Shown here piece after piece: positions 40,896-50,410 of a DNA stretch of 64,000 nt. The notes under the pieces are model-generated. The model was not told the origin of the DNA and made no database searches. It saw only the letters and a program-made list of their open reading frames with translations. Position numbers and translations under genes: made by a program. The number at the start of each line of letters is the position of its first letter. Within the stretch, counting starts at the first letter, position 1. Source of the DNA: Streptomyces sp. NBC_01231 (GTDB lineage Bacteria; Actinomycetota; Actinomycetes; Streptomycetales; Streptomycetaceae); the NCBI GenBank assembly GCA_035999765.1, contig CP108521.1, forward strand, positions 10,726,001-10,790,000. The letters are read 5' to 3'.

Positions 40896-42287
40896 TCAAG
40901 GCCGTCGTGCGGGTTTCAGGAGGAGATTCGCGGCGGCGCTGGCGAAGGCCATCACCGCGGTGATGGCCAGGCTTTCGCGCAGGCCGTGCACGATGCCGTC
41001 GCGGCCGGCCAGCAGGGCGCCGAACACAGCGACGGCCAGGGCCCCGCCCAGCTGGCGGCTGGTGTTGAACACGCCGCTGGCCACACCGGAGCGGTGGGTG
41101 GGAACGCTCTCCAGGAGAACTGCCGTCGTGGGAGCCATGGCCAGCGGGCCGCAGACGCCCACCGGGATCATCACGAGGGACAGTGCCCAGACGGGAGTGG
41201 AGGCGGGAAGGAAGGCCAGCGTTGCCGTGCCGGTGCCCATGAGGAGCATGCCGCCGACGATGGGAACGCGGGGGCCGAACCTCTCGGCCAGTCTGGCCGC
41301 GAGCACGCTGATGAAGGCGGACAGGACGGTCATCGGCACGAAGGCCAAGCCGGTGGCGAAGGAGGACAGCCCACGCTGCTGCTGGTAGTAGAGGCTGTAG
41401 ACGAACACCATTCCCTGGAAGCCGGCTATGAACGCGAAGCCGGTACCCGAGGCGATCACCACGGTGCGGGAGCGGAACAGGTCCAGAGGAACCATAGGGT
41501 GCCTTCCGCGAGCCTGAGCGGTGACGAAGACGACCAGCGCCAGCCCGGTGATCGTCAGGGACACGAGCACCCGAGGCCCACCCAGACCCTCGGCGCCGGC
41601 CTCGATCACGCCGAAGGTCAGCGCGCCCATCGCCAGTACGGCCGCGATCTGCCCGATCCAGTCGAACGGCACGTCACGCCGCGGCGAGTGCGCCACACGC
41701 ACCAGCAACAACAGCGCGACCAGACCGACCGGCAGGTTGATGAAGAAGATCATTCGCCAGCTGACCAGGTTCAGCGCCCCGCCCGCGACGGGGCCGGCGG
41801 CCGCGGCCACGGCGCCGCCGATGGTCCACAGCGCGATCGCCCGGCCCCGCTTGACCGGGTCGTCGTAGGCCTCGCGGATCAATGCCAGGGACGACGGCGT
41901 CATCATCGCCGCGCCCAATCCCTGCGCCATGCGGGCGATGATCAGCGTCACCAGGTCGGGTGCCAGACCGCAGGCCGTCGAGGAGGCCACGAACACCACC
42001 AGACCGATTGCGAAGGCGCGACGTGCGCCGGCCCGGTCGCTCAGGGACCCCGCGGACAGCAGCAGCGCCGCGAACATCAGTGTGTAGCCGTCCATCACCC
42101 ACTGCAGGCCGCTCATGCCGCCGCCGAGGTCGCTGCGGATGGCAGGCAGAGCGACGTTGACGACCGAGGCGTCGAGGGTGATGACGAAGAAGCCGAGCAG
42201 AGCGGCCGCGAGCGCGAAGACCGGCGCGGGACTGCGGCGCTGGGCGCCACCAACGGTCGCTGAGGAGGCGGCGAGCGGGGCGGACAT
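40896..42287 (-). CDS. DHA2-family MFS drug exporter (14 TM)
   Basis: EmrB/QacA-type major facilitator, 463 aa. N-terminal helix FFVITLDASVVNVALPAIRS with the D1-like Asp, motif A variant GSLSDRAGARRAF, motif C GPVAGGALNLVSWRMIFFIN. Fourteen hydrophobic segments by eye. It is co-oriented with the SnoaL-like gene 72 bp upstream and the decayed redox cluster, likely one former operon. Confidence 0.93.
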   Translation of the reverse strand: MSAPLAASSATVGGAQRRSPAPVFALAAALLGFFVITLDASVVNVALPAIRSDLGGGMSGLQWVMDGYTLMFAALLLSAGSLSDRAGARRAFAIGLVVFVASSTACGLAPDLVTLIIARMAQGLGAAMMTPSSLALIREAYDDPVKRGRAIALWTIGGAVAAAAGPVAGGALNLVSWRMIFFINLPVGLVALLLLVRVAHSPRRDVPFDWIGQIAAVLAMGALTFGVIEAGAEGLGGPRVLVSLTITGLALVVFVTAQARGRHPMVPLDLFRSRTVVIASGTGFAFIAGFQGMVFVYSLYYQQQRGLSSFATGLAFVPMTVLSAFISVLAARLAERFGPRVPIVGGMLLMGTGTATLAFLPASTPVWALSLVMIPVGVCGPLAMAPTTAVLLESVPTHRSGVASGVFNTSRQLGGALAVAVFGALLAGRDGIVHGLRESLAITAVMAFASAAANLLLKPARRP

Positions 42288-42359
42288 GCTTGAACTCCTC
42301 AGGCCAGGAAGGGCGTAGGGCAGGCGTAGCTGTCGTGGACGACGCCGAAAGACTCGTCG

Positions 42360-42782
42360 TCAGGCGGGAGTGGTGGTGAGCGGCTCACCGAGGTGGGTAC
42401 GGGTGATTCCGAGTGCCTCGAAGACGCGGTAGTCGGTGATCAGGCCGTTGGAGATGGTGAAACGCAGGATCATCTCGCTTTCGAGCGCCTGCCCCGAGGG
42501 ATGGAACCGGGAGGCGTACCGGCCTGGTGCCAGTACTCGTCCATCGGCCTCCACCATGGTTCCGAGGTCGAAGGCGAGTGGCTCGACGGCGGCGAAGAAC
42601 GCGGTGAGGGACTGCTGGATCTCCGCCGGACCGGTGTAGCTCCCGGCCCAAGGGGTAAGGCCCGGATCGCCCGGAATTGTCCAGGTCGCATCGGGTGTGA
42701 AGTGGGAGAGGATGCGCTCCATGTCGCGCGTGCCGAAGTCTTCGAAGTACGCCTCGACAGTGGCGATCGCTTCGCTGGTCAT
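42360..42782 (-). CDS. SnoaL-like / NTF2-fold protein
   Basis: 140 residues from ATG 42782: MTSEAIATVEAYFEDFGTRD, then DMERILSHFTPDATWTIPGD and YTGPAEIQQSLTAFFAA. The cone-shaped NTF2-like fold and FTPDATW motif identify the SnoaL/ketosteroid-isomerase-like group. Such proteins are common next to short-chain reductases in aldehyde/quinone-response clusters; the exact reaction is unknown. Confidence 0.88.
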   Translation of the reverse strand: MTSEAIATVEAYFEDFGTRDMERILSHFTPDATWTIPGDPGLTPWAGSYTGPAEIQQSLTAFFAAVEPLAFDLGTMVEADGRVLAPGRYASRFHPSGQALESEMILRFTISNGLITDYRVFEALGITRTHLGEPLTTTPA

Positions 42783-42893
42783 GGCTGTTGGTCCGTTCTG
42801 TTCGGTGGCTGGGACGGTCGAACGTCCGCTGCTGCTGGGTGGCGGCGGCGGTGGGCGCGGTGGTTCGGCGCCCACCACCGTCGGGGCTTCAGG

Positions 42894-43485
42894 TCACGGA
42901 CGTAGAAGCGTCTTGATGGCGCGTCGTTCGTCCATGGCCTTGTTCCCTTCGGCGGCCTCGTCCAGGGGCAGGGTGAGGTCGAAGACCTTGCCCGGGTTGA
43001 TACGCCCGCTGAGGACGCGCTCGATGAGGTCGGGAAGGTAGGCCCGCACGGGAGCGGGGCCACCACGCAGACCGACGTGGGAGAAGAAGAGCTGCTGGCC
43101 GTCGATCTGCACGTCGTGCGGCATGCCGACGAAGCCGACGTTGCCGCCGGGGTGGGTGGACAGCAGGGCCTGGTGCATCGACTCCTGGGTGCCGACGCAC
43201 TCGAGGACCGAGTCGGCGCCGATACCGTTCGTCAGTTCCTTGACGCGGGCGACGCCTCTCTCGCCCCGCTCGGTGACGATGTCGGTGGCACCGAACTCCA
43301 GGGCCAGCTTCTGCCGGGACGCGTGCCGGCTCATGGCGATGATGCGCTCGGCGCCCTGTTCCTTCGCCGCGATGACGCCGGACAGGCTCACCGCGCCGTC
43401 TCCGACGACCACCGCCGTCGAATCGGGCTTGACCTCGGCTGCCCTGGCGGCGTACCAGCCGGTGCCCATGACGTCGGACGTCGTC
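42894..43485 (-). pseudogene. Zinc alcohol dehydrogenase, N-terminus missing
   Basis: Only the cofactor domain is left: DVMGTGWYAARAAEVKPDST, then VVVGDGAVSLSGVIAAKEQG (Rossmann) and GGNVGFVGMPHDVQIDGQQL, to the natural end AMDERRAIKTLLRP. The catalytic zinc-binding half (~130 residues) is gone; upstream the reading frame continues into a cupin gene remnant. Inactive as an ADH. Confidence 0.8.
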
Positions 43486-43727
43486 GTCGGAGGCGTGTTC
43501 GAGCCAGGTGCTGTCGTCCGTCTGCCGCAAGGCGAGATGGGCCATGAACTGGTCGGGTGCGGCACCGTGCCAGTGCTCCTCCCCCCGGGGGTGTGGATGA
43601 CGTCGTCGGGATGGGCTTCGGCCCGTGTCTGGCAGGGTTCCTCGCCGCGGTGGGTCACGTCGGCGCAGGCGTCGCCGGTGAACCACTCGGCAGGGAGCTT
43701 CATGGGGGGCTGCTTCAGCAGTTCCAT
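43486..43727 (-). pseudogene. Cupin gene remnant fused to the ADH fragment
   Basis: ATG 43727 starts MELLKQPPMKLPAEWFTGDA, typical of small cupins of this cluster. The middle (the metal-binding HxH strand region) is deleted, and the end reads HPRGEEHWHGAAPDQFMAHL, ALRQTDDSTWLEHASDDD in another frame. The cupin C-terminus is then joined directly to ADH sequence. Confidence 0.65.
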
Positions 43728-43824
43728 GGTGTGCCGTCCCGCGGGTGTGGTGCTGCCGCGAGGCAGGCGACGGGGGTGTGTGGGGAGGGACCCGCGATGT
43801 GGGGTGCGGGCGGGCGGAGGAGCG

Positions 43825-43908
43825 TCAGCCGGACTGGTCGGCCTTGTCCGCGAGCTTGGGGGCGAAGTCCTGGATCGCCGGCGGCGCGAACTTCTTCCGT
43901 TCGGACAT
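43825..43908 (-). pseudogene. Carboxymuconolactone decarboxylase N-terminal remnant
   Basis: 27 residues: MSERKKFAPPAIQDFAPKLA then DKADQSG-stop. This matches the start of CMD/AhpD-like proteins (QDFAPKLAELTD...), but the core with the CxxC-type motif is absent. It has a normal start and upstream RBS-like GGAG. Confidence 0.5.
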
Positions 43909-44027
43909 GGGGTGGTGCTCCTTGCATGTGTGCGGGGGGATTCAAGCTGCACGGTCTTCCACCGGGGGTAGGACGGGTTCTCACCGAAGAACGAGGTGAG
44001 CTTGGCGAGGGCGGGGGAGACGTGTTC

Positions 44028-44319
44028 GGAGCGAGGCTCTCGATGTCGGCGAAAGAGTCGTACTGGGCGATCTGGTCGACACTGCGCAGCGCCCAGGCGT
44101 TCTCGGACCCAGGTGCGCGCCGCGCGCGGTGCAGTAGTACTCGTGCCCCTGCCGGAGATGGTCCGGCGTCGTCTCGTCGACTTCCTCGGGCACGATGTGT
44201 TCGAGGCGATTGGGCTCGCCGAGGGCCTCGTCCGTGCGGAGAGGACCGGCACGGGCCGCCCGGCCGTTGCTGACGAAGGTGACATCCGTCCGCACTGTCT
44301 CCACTCGCCTCCTCCGCAT
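44028..44319 (-). pseudogene. Alpha/beta hydrolase remnant (internal deletion, frameshift)
   Basis: VRTDVTFVSNGR is the usual start of a family of DLH-like hydrolases; the next residues jump to RLEHIVPEEVDETTPDHLRQ and GHEYYCTARGAHLG, which belong to the C-terminal third, so the nucleophile region is deleted. A frameshift follows (ENAWALRSVDQIAQYDSFAD, IESLAP). An additional open scrap downstream (LTSFFGENPSYPRWKTVQLE) is unassigned. Confidence 0.6.
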
Positions 44320-44558
44320 GCCGCAGGGAAATACGGAATTTCGGTGCCACTCGGAAAGCAATTCCGTCCCGGGGGTTGGCCGTCCAGCCTGTTGGGATAG
44401 ACGCTCTCCGCAGGCCGATTCCGGAAACCGAACACGCCATCGACCCTGCCGCCTTCGCGGGAACCCGCAAAGGGGAGAATTCCATCCAGGGAATCACTTA
44501 TCCAGGGGAGAGATCCTTACCCCCCTCCCGGAGAGCGGGCGGTGCGACACTGGCCGAC

Positions 44559-44928
44559 ATGGCCGGCGACGCGCATCGCAACGAGCTGGGAGAATTCCTC
44601 AAGGTGCGGAGGGCCGAGTTGAGCCCGCGCACCGTCGGCCTGCCCGACACCGGTGGTCGGCGTGTGCCCGGCCTGCGCAGGGAGGAGGTCGCCCTGCTCG
44701 CCGCCATCAGCTCCGACTACTACACAGGGCTGGAGCAGGGCCGGATCCAGCCGTCGGCGTCAGTGCTGGCCGTTCTCGCACATGCACTGCATCTGGATGA
44801 TCACCAGCGTGGCCACCTGTTCGAGCTGGCCGGCCGGCGAAGGGCACGACACCGCCGAGCAGCCGCACAGACGGCTCAACCGCGGTTGCGCCGGATGCTC
44901 GACGATCTCGCCGCGTCTTTTTGCGGGC
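44559..44928 (+). pseudogene. XRE/MmyB-type regulator truncated by IS5 DNA
   Basis: From ATG 44559: MAGDAHRNELGEFLKVRRAE then VPGLRREEVALLAAISSDYY, TGLEQGRIQPSASVLAVLAH. This is the helix-turn-helix domain of the MmyB-like regulator family (usually ~280 aa). Homology ends at RRMLDDLAA where an IS5-type fragment in the other orientation begins, so the ligand-binding C-terminal domain is lost. Divergent from the decayed redox cluster, its probable former target. Confidence 0.85.
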
Positions 44929-45158
44929 CCAGCCGCATGCTGGTGAGCCCGCACGATCGTGGAGTCCACCGAGACCGCCCAGTTCAGGTTCTCGTCCGCG
45001 TCGGCCTGGGCCATCAGCGCGGTGAACACCCGCTCCCACGTGCCGTCGACGGCCCACATCCACAGCCGGTTGTACACGCCTCGCCAGTTCCCGTACTTCT
45101 CCGGCAGGTGGACCCACTGCGTTCCGGTCTGGAACTTGAAGGCGATTGCGTCGATCAC
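44918..45158 (-). pseudogene. IS5-family transposase internal fragment
   Basis: MIDAIAFKFQTGTQWVHLPE then KYGNWRGVYNRLWMWAVDGT and SVDSTIVRAHQHAAG (first catalytic Asp). An extra G puts ARKKT out of frame and the remainder is missing; N-terminus also missing. It provides the 3' end of the truncated XRE gene. Confidence 0.8.
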
Positions 45159-45224
45159 CTCACGGTGATCCCGTCACCGGCCACCCCTCTTTGGAGTCCG
45201 GTCCGGGAGTAACGGCTCTATCCG

Positions 45225-45500
45225 CGCCCACCCTCCAGTACGCGTGCGTGACGATCACCGTGGCGAGTTCGACTTCCCGCGCCTGTAGCCGGGCGATCTC
45301 CGCCGCGTCCTGGGGATCCCAGCCGGGGGAGGCGGCGCGGGACGACTGCCGCCAGGCGTTCTCGTGCGTCTCCCACGCGTCCAGCGGTTCGGCTGACCAC
45401 CGCACCCGCTGCTATAGAGGGCCTGCAGTTCAGCGCGGACCTGACGGAGTCCGTCCTGAGCGTCGGTCAGGTCCTGGGGGAAGTCGTACGAGGCTGCCAC
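45225..45500 (-). pseudogene. Unknown family A, copy 2 (frameshifted)
   Basis: VAASYDFPQDLTDAQDGLRQ, VRAELQALY are followed by a 2-bp insertion near 45410 (TATAGCAGCGGG where copy 1 has TACCAGCGGG); the other frame continues WSAEPLDAWETHENAWRQSS, AEIARLQAREVELATVIVTH and is truncated after THAYWRVG. Closely similar to 16740-17090, including 20-odd bases upstream of the GTG. Confidence 0.75.
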
Positions 45501-45589
45501 GAGGCAAAGGTACTGCTGTTCGAACCGCAGTCCTGTCTGCCGCGTGGCAACATCTCCTGCGCCAACCCTTGCGTCTTCTCCTGCGCAAG

Positions 45590-46162
45590 GACACGACTGG
45601 GAGAACGGCATCGACCACGCGGGCCGCTTCGATGTCGACCAGGACGGTTCCGTAGCGCCAGCCCTTGCGGAAGGCGTACCCGATGAGACCCAACTCCCGC
45701 GGCGCGCGCTCGGGCACCACCGGGGCCGTGAGCAGGCCCAGCAGATGAGTACGGCCGGTGGGTAACTGCAGGACCCGGCATGGGCGTTCACCGGGACGAC
45801 CGCCCAGGAACCTCGCGACGGCCCGCATCCATCGCCGCAGTCCAACGCTGTGACGGCGATACCGCTCGCTCAGGTCCGGGACCTGCTCGACGAACGTCCG
45901 CCGACGGCAAGACGCCCGCTCGCACAAGAAGCGGCGCACACTGAGTTGGATCACCAACGCCCGCCCCACCAGGGGGCGTTCGGCTACGCGGCGCACATAC
46001 CGGGAGTGCACGCGACGTCCCGGCCAGCCGCAGTCCGGGGCAGGCCGGCGGCTGCCCACACGACGACGCCTCCACAGCGACTCTCTCCCCTGTGGCGTGC
46101 ACCGCCGTGACACGCACATCGATCCCGGGAAACAGCACATCCTCGACCGCGGCAGCCCCCAC
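45590..46162 (-). pseudogene. ISL3-family transposase N-terminal fragment
   Basis: Start MGAAAVEDVLFPGIDVRVTA, then a frameshift inside the zinc-finger region (PPACPG / GWPGRRVHSRYVRRVAE), CRRRTFVEQVPDLSERY, and finally GYAFRKGWRYGTVLVDIEAA. The usual first catalytic Asp (VDEyAFRKG) is replaced by LIG, and everything after ~45590 is missing. Related to, but not identical with, the complete ISL3 at 54.4 kb. Confidence 0.78.
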
Positions 46163-46194
46163 ACCAGGGCAATCCCCGCGAGAAACGGTCCCGC

Positions 46195-46610
46195 AGTCGT
46201 ACGCCGACCTGGGGATTCACGGAATCGCGGCCTGAACCCAATTCTTTGACCGCTGACAGGGGCGTGTCGATGGTGAGGGTCCACCGGTCGTAGATCCCGC
46301 TGTCGCCCAGCCAACCCTTCTCCACGGTGGCATACAACAGCGTTGCGTTTCCCGGACAATCGAGACCGCCTCCCAGCCACGTCTCGTCGGAGGTGTCGAT
46401 GGCGTGCACAGTTGCTGACGGGCCGCTCTGCTCAAGCCGGTCGTCGTCCAGGGAGCTATCGAAGTCTGCCGTCGGACAGTCAGCCCCTTCTCCGCCCACA
46501 AGAAGTGCGAAGGGGAGCCAATCAACCAGCTCCTGCCGGCCGCGGCGCAGATCCTTGTCAGAGGATCGCCGGACCCCAGAGCCGGCTTGTGCTTCGCAGT
46601 GGCCCGTCAA
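46195..46610 (-). CDS. Unknown protein, 3' end uncertain
   Basis: Open from a TTG at 46610 that overlaps the stop of the preceding open end (TTGA). Sequence: RQELVDWLPFALLVGGEGAD, DETWLGGGLDCPGNATLLYA, VEKGWLGDSGIYDRWTLTID. Acidic, Trp/Gly-rich, no membrane segment or motif I recognise; its reading continues into the ISL3 remnant near 46195, so the real C-terminus is probably lost. Could be an immunity-type or uncharacterised soluble protein. Confidence 0.45.
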
Positions 46611-46825
46611 CTGTTGCTGAGACCGGACTCTGGCGCGACGTGAACCGTCGTATGCCCGGTCCGGCCCTTCGGCGTCTTGGCGCGATACCTCTGTGCCATC
46701 TCCCTCTGCGCAGCCTCGTACGCCCGGATCGCGCTCGCACCGTCCGCCACCGACGCTGCGTGCACCCGTTTGGCAGTCCGTACCCGGTCGCAGGCGCAGT
46801 CGAGGGCGTCTTCGGGAGTGGAGTC
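46607..46825 (-). pseudogene. C-terminal end of an unknown gene
   Basis: A 72-codon open end without a clear start: PEDALDCACDRVRTAKRVHA, SVADGASAIRAYEAAQREMA, QRYRAKTPKGRTGHTTVHVA. Amphipathic helix with Arg/Ala pattern, then a basic tail. The TGA overlaps the TTG of the next gene. Not recognised. Confidence 0.45.
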
Positions 46826-47100
46826 TCAGTAGCTCTCGCCGAAGAAACTACGGAATAGCCTCTGCTCTGGGGCGATACAGGGCTGAGGGCGGGCGGGAAG
46901 CCGTTACGTCCCGGTTCCGCCGGGTAGGTGGAGGAACCTCGCAGCATTGCGGTGCGTCAAGCTCTGACATGGAAAGGCAGACCAATCCGCCCTGGATGGC
47001 AGGCTGCTTGACATTGCTCGCAGGGGAGCTCGCGGGCTACGGCGCCTACCGGCCATCCCGCGCTGCGCGCCGGACCTGCGCCGTCATCCTGCGGGAACAC
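46826..47100. other. Unassigned stretch
   Basis: Open frames exist on both strands but none looks like protein. Nothing supported. Confidence 0.3.
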
Positions 47101-47320
47101 CCGAGCCTGTTCGATCTGTGGACCTGGGAAGCACCGCTGACGGTCCTCCCGGCGGGATTCACAGGCTTGGCTGTGTGGGCGCTGCCCGCGGGCATGCTTT
47201 GCCGTTGTCGCCGTACTGGCCTTCCTGCTGCCGCAGAGGGAACTCTCCGACGCGGCCACCGACCCGTCCTCCGCCGCCCGTCAGGCACCGGACGACGACA
47301 GGGAAGTCGCTCGTGCCTGA
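47101..47320 (+). pseudogene. MFS exporter C-terminal remnant
   Basis: VLPAGFTGLAVWALPAGMLC then, in another frame, AVVAVLAFLLPQRELSDAAT and ...QAPDDDREVARA-stop. This is the final membrane helix and tail of a DHA2-type exporter with one frameshift (near 47195). The rest of the gene is absent. Confidence 0.55.
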
Positions 47321-47562
47321 TCCCCGGCCCCAACCGTCGGCGGACACAGTCCTGTTGGCGTCGCGTGAGCGAAGCCTGGACAGGGTGCCGCTGATACCGT
47401 CCAAGCGAGTCGGCGACCTCCCACGGCGCCACCCCCATGCGCTTCTGCTCATGCGACTTCCCCGGCCGCTACATCCGCCCGTACAACCACGGCACACGGG
47501 CCGAGGCTGGCTCCTGACGGCCCCGCACGGTCCGGGATCGGAGAGCCCGTTAGCATCAACAC

Positions 47563-48687
47563 ATGCCTTTCCGTCGCGGTCATGACAATATGTTGGGTCT
47601 GCCTCGCGATCCGCGAGCCGACGAGTATCCGATGCCGACCGTTCCGTACGGGTGGTACGCCGTCCTCCGCAGCGCCGAGCTGCGGCCGGGCCGGGTCGTC
47701 AGCCTGCACTACTTCGGACGGGCGCTGATCGCCTTCCGCGGGGTTGATGGGCAAGCGGCCGTGAGGGACGCGCACTGTCCCCACTACGGCGCGCATCTGG
47801 GCGTCGGAGGAAAGGTCGTGAACGGGACTGTGGAGTGCCCGTTCCACGGATGGCGCTTTGGTGCGGACGGTCGGTGCGTGAAGGCCCCGTTCGCGGTCCG
47901 GACTCCCAAGGTGTCCCTCGGCGGCTTCCCTGTCCATGAGCACAGCGGGCTCATCTTCGTCCACACAGGGCCGGCCGCGCCCTCGTGGGAGGTGCCGGAC
48001 ATCCCGGAGGCGGGATCCAGGGACTTCGCCGAGCCGATCGACGACACCTGCCGGGCGCGCGTCCATGTCCAGGAGATGCGCGAGAACATCGTCGACGAGT
48101 CCCACTTTCACTTCATCCACGGCCAGAGCGAACCCCCCGTCCAGGACTGGAAGGTGGACGGTCCGTTCGCCGAGGTCCGCGGCCGGATCAGCCGGCGCGT
48201 CCTCGGCTGGGACATCGACAACACCTTCGACGCCTTCATGTACGGACCCGGTGTGATGGTGGTCCGCACCCACGGGCCCGTTCTTTCGGTCACCGCCGTC
48301 GCCCTCTCCACCCCCGTCGACGACCGCACCAGCGAGCTGCGGATGCTGTACTACCTCCGCAAACCGGCGCGTGCCCCCTTCCTGACGCCCGCGCTCAAGC
48401 TCGTCTTCCGCGCGGAGGCCCTGGGCGAGGTGCGGGAGGAGGTCCGGATCTGGGACCACAAGATTCACCAGCCGCGCCCGGTCCTGCTTCCGCACGAGAA
48501 GGGCATCAGGGCACTGCGCCGCTGGTACGCCCAGTTCTATCCCTCCGGCCTTCCGGCCGCGCCGTCCAGCGATGTCGCCGCCCCCGCCGAGGCCGAGACC
48601 AGCGACCGGACGGAGAGCGACGGGGATGCCATGCCGGCATCGCGGGACGCACAGCTGGGCCGCCGGGAACCGAACGTCCATCACTGA
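47563..48687 (+). CDS. Rieske non-heme iron oxygenase (KshA-like)
   Basis: Oxygenase component, 374 aa. Rieske [2Fe-2S] site: AHCPHYGAHLGVGG and VECPFHGWRFGADG (Cys-His pairs). The mononuclear iron site includes ENIVDESHFHFIHG (Asn/Asp and two His). The pattern matches ring-hydroxylating oxygenases of the 3-ketosteroid 9-alpha-hydroxylase (KshA) type. A ferredoxin reductase partner (KshB) is not in the neighbourhood. A C-terminal ~40-residue Ser/Glu-rich tail is unusual. It is the only intact gene in a long stretch of debris. Confidence 0.9.
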   Translation: MPFRRGHDNMLGLPRDPRADEYPMPTVPYGWYAVLRSAELRPGRVVSLHYFGRALIAFRGVDGQAAVRDAHCPHYGAHLGVGGKVVNGTVECPFHGWRFGADGRCVKAPFAVRTPKVSLGGFPVHEHSGLIFVHTGPAAPSWEVPDIPEAGSRDFAEPIDDTCRARVHVQEMRENIVDESHFHFIHGQSEPPVQDWKVDGPFAEVRGRISRRVLGWDIDNTFDAFMYGPGVMVVRTHGPVLSVTAVALSTPVDDRTSELRMLYYLRKPARAPFLTPALKLVFRAEALGEVREEVRIWDHKIHQPRPVLLPHEKGIRALRRWYAQFYPSGLPAAPSSDVAAPAEAETSDRTESDGDAMPASRDAQLGRREPNVHH

Positions 48688-48965
48688 AGGAGTCCTGCTG
48701 CGGAATGCCGACGTGCCGATCCGGTGAGCCGGTTTGCGCGACACAAGTACCTACTGGTGCGCGCCCGACTCCCGCGAGCTGGTCACGCAGAGGGCAGAGA
48801 AGCAGAGGGCAGAGCGCAGAGCCGGTTGCCCGGCGGCCACGACGCTCCGGGAAGGCCGGGCGCGAGTCGCGGCAACGGTGCCTCTCAGCGGGCGGCGACT
48901 TGCTCGTCGTGCTTGACGCGGGTGAGGAAGAAGTCCCGGATGTCCTCGGAGAGCAGCTCCGGCAC
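48688..48965. other. Intergenic stretch
   Basis: No supported gene or repeat. It separates the Rieske gene from plasmid-type debris. Confidence 0.35.
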
Positions 48966-49450
48966 CTCCCTCGCAAGGCGGCGGCAAGCACCGCGCCCGG
49001 GTCAGGGACGGGCTGATCGTCGCGGTGTTCCGGCACTACGAGTCGAGAGCTGCCGAGTCGAAGCCCCTTCTCCACGATCATGCGGTGGTGTCGATCCGCG
49101 CCCGGCGCCCGGACGACAAGGGGACGTGGGGCCAACCTGTCGGCGGACTCGATGCCGGCCCACATCGTCGCGGCCGACACCCTCTACACCCTCTACTTCA
49201 TGGAGGAGGTGTCCGCCCGGCTCGGGTGGGCCTGAGAGCCGCGCGAGGTGACGCCCGGCCGACGGCCCGTCATGGAGATCGCGGGCATCGACCAGCGGCT
49301 CATCGGCTGGCAGCCGACCCGCCGCCAGCAGATCGAGGACGCGTTGTCCTCACCGCCAACTACGAGAAGAAGTAGGGGCACCTGCCGGGGGAGCGGGCCG
49401 GCTACGCGCTGGGCTGACAGGCCGCCGACCAGACGCGCCCGCCGAAGCGC
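48966..49450 (+). pseudogene. MobF/TrwC-type relaxase internal fragment
   Basis: Pieces in two frames: GLIVAVFRHYESRAAESKPL then LHDHAVVSIRARRPD (His-x-His of the metal site), then NLSADSMPAHIVAADTLYTL, YFMEEVSARLGWA-TGA-EPREV, RPVMEIAGIDQRLIG. A Trp-to-stop (TGG to TGA) and at least two frameshifts. This is the middle of the TrwC relaxase domain; catalytic Tyr N-terminus and helicase part are absent. Confidence 0.7.
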
Positions 49451-49461
49451 ACGGAACTGCT

Positions 49462-49802
49462 GGGACTTCTCCCGCGTCACCACCCACGAAGTGGATCTCG
49501 GCGAGGGCGTAGTCATCCCGTCCGGGGCCCGGGTCCTGCACAGCTACGGCGCCGCCAACCGCGACGAACGCCACTTCCCCGACCCCGACCGCTTCGACGT
49601 CCGTCGCAACCCCGTCGACCACCTCGGCTTCGGCTACGGCAACCACGCCTGCGCAGGCCAGGGCCTCGCCCGTCTCGAAGTCCACGCCGTGCTCAAGGCC
49701 CTCGCCGCCCGAATGGAACGGGTAGAACTGGCCGGCGAGCCGGTCCGCGCCCTCAACAACATCACCCGCGGCTTCCGAACCCTGCCCGTACGCGTCAGCT
49801 GA
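49462..49802 (+). pseudogene. Cytochrome P450 C-terminal fragment
   Basis: DFSRVTTHEVDLGEGVVIPS, RVLHSYGAANRDERHFPDPD and the heme-ligand loop FGYGNHACAGQGLARLE (Cys ligand) to the natural end FRTLPVRVS. About 110 of the usual ~400 residues. Its 5' part has been replaced by the relaxase fragment at ~49460. Confidence 0.85.
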
Positions 49803-49959
49803 TGTCCCCTCCGGCGACGATCCGCAGACGACTTGGCCAGGCCCACGTGCTCGCCGAAGAGAGCGGGGGAGGGCAACTGACGTCCAGCAAGCAACCGGCG
49901 TAGCCGCTCGCTCGGCGCGGCCACCCGAAGAGACGTCGAACGGCCTCCAGTGCCTCGAT

Positions 49960-50410
49960 CAGCGGGGGTATGGAGTTCATGGCCCACTCACCCAGGCGAG
50001 GACCACGCATGCACCATGCCGCAAGGAAACGGGCCGGCATCAGCAGCCCGGCTCCCGCGCGCAGGGCGCTGATCCGGTTCTCGACACCGGCGGGTCCGGT
50101 GCCGTCCAGGACGAACTGGACGCGGGGGAAGAGCGGGTAGCGCCGCCACTCCTCCGGCTTCCTGGAGGGTTGGCCGGCGCCCCGGGACCGCAGGCACGAA
50201 GCGGTAGAGGCGCTCGTACGCGGGCAGCTTCGCGGCGAGGCGTTCGGGGCCCATGGTGGCCCGGTCGACCTCCACGAACGCCCGCAGCATCGACCCGCTG
50301 TCGCCGTCGGAGGGGCCGCGCTGGTAGTACAGGAGGGCGTCGAAGATGACGGACTCGCCGTTCCCGGTCCGGTGGAGGACTGCGGGGATCCAGCCACCCG
50401 GGCCCCACAG
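49960..50410 (-). pseudogene. Replication-relaxation family protein fragment
   Basis: ALLYYQRGPSDGDSGSMLRA, FVEVDRATMGPERLAAKLPA, YERLYRFVPAVPG then (another frame) EEWRRYPLFPRVQFVLDGTG and PAGVENRISALRAG. This DNA-metabolism family sits on Streptomyces plasmids and integrative elements. Both termini are absent, plus at least one frameshift. Confidence 0.7.

Noticed and set aside
41000..42263. Plus-strand open frame of 425 codons opposite the MFS gene
   Set aside because: A His/Gln/Asp-rich antisense shadow of transmembrane codons, no homology-like features.
42894..44435. A 513-codon open frame read as one protein
   Set aside because: Only its last ~195 codons are ADH; the rest threads through scrambled cupin, CMD and hydrolase remnants in mixed frames.
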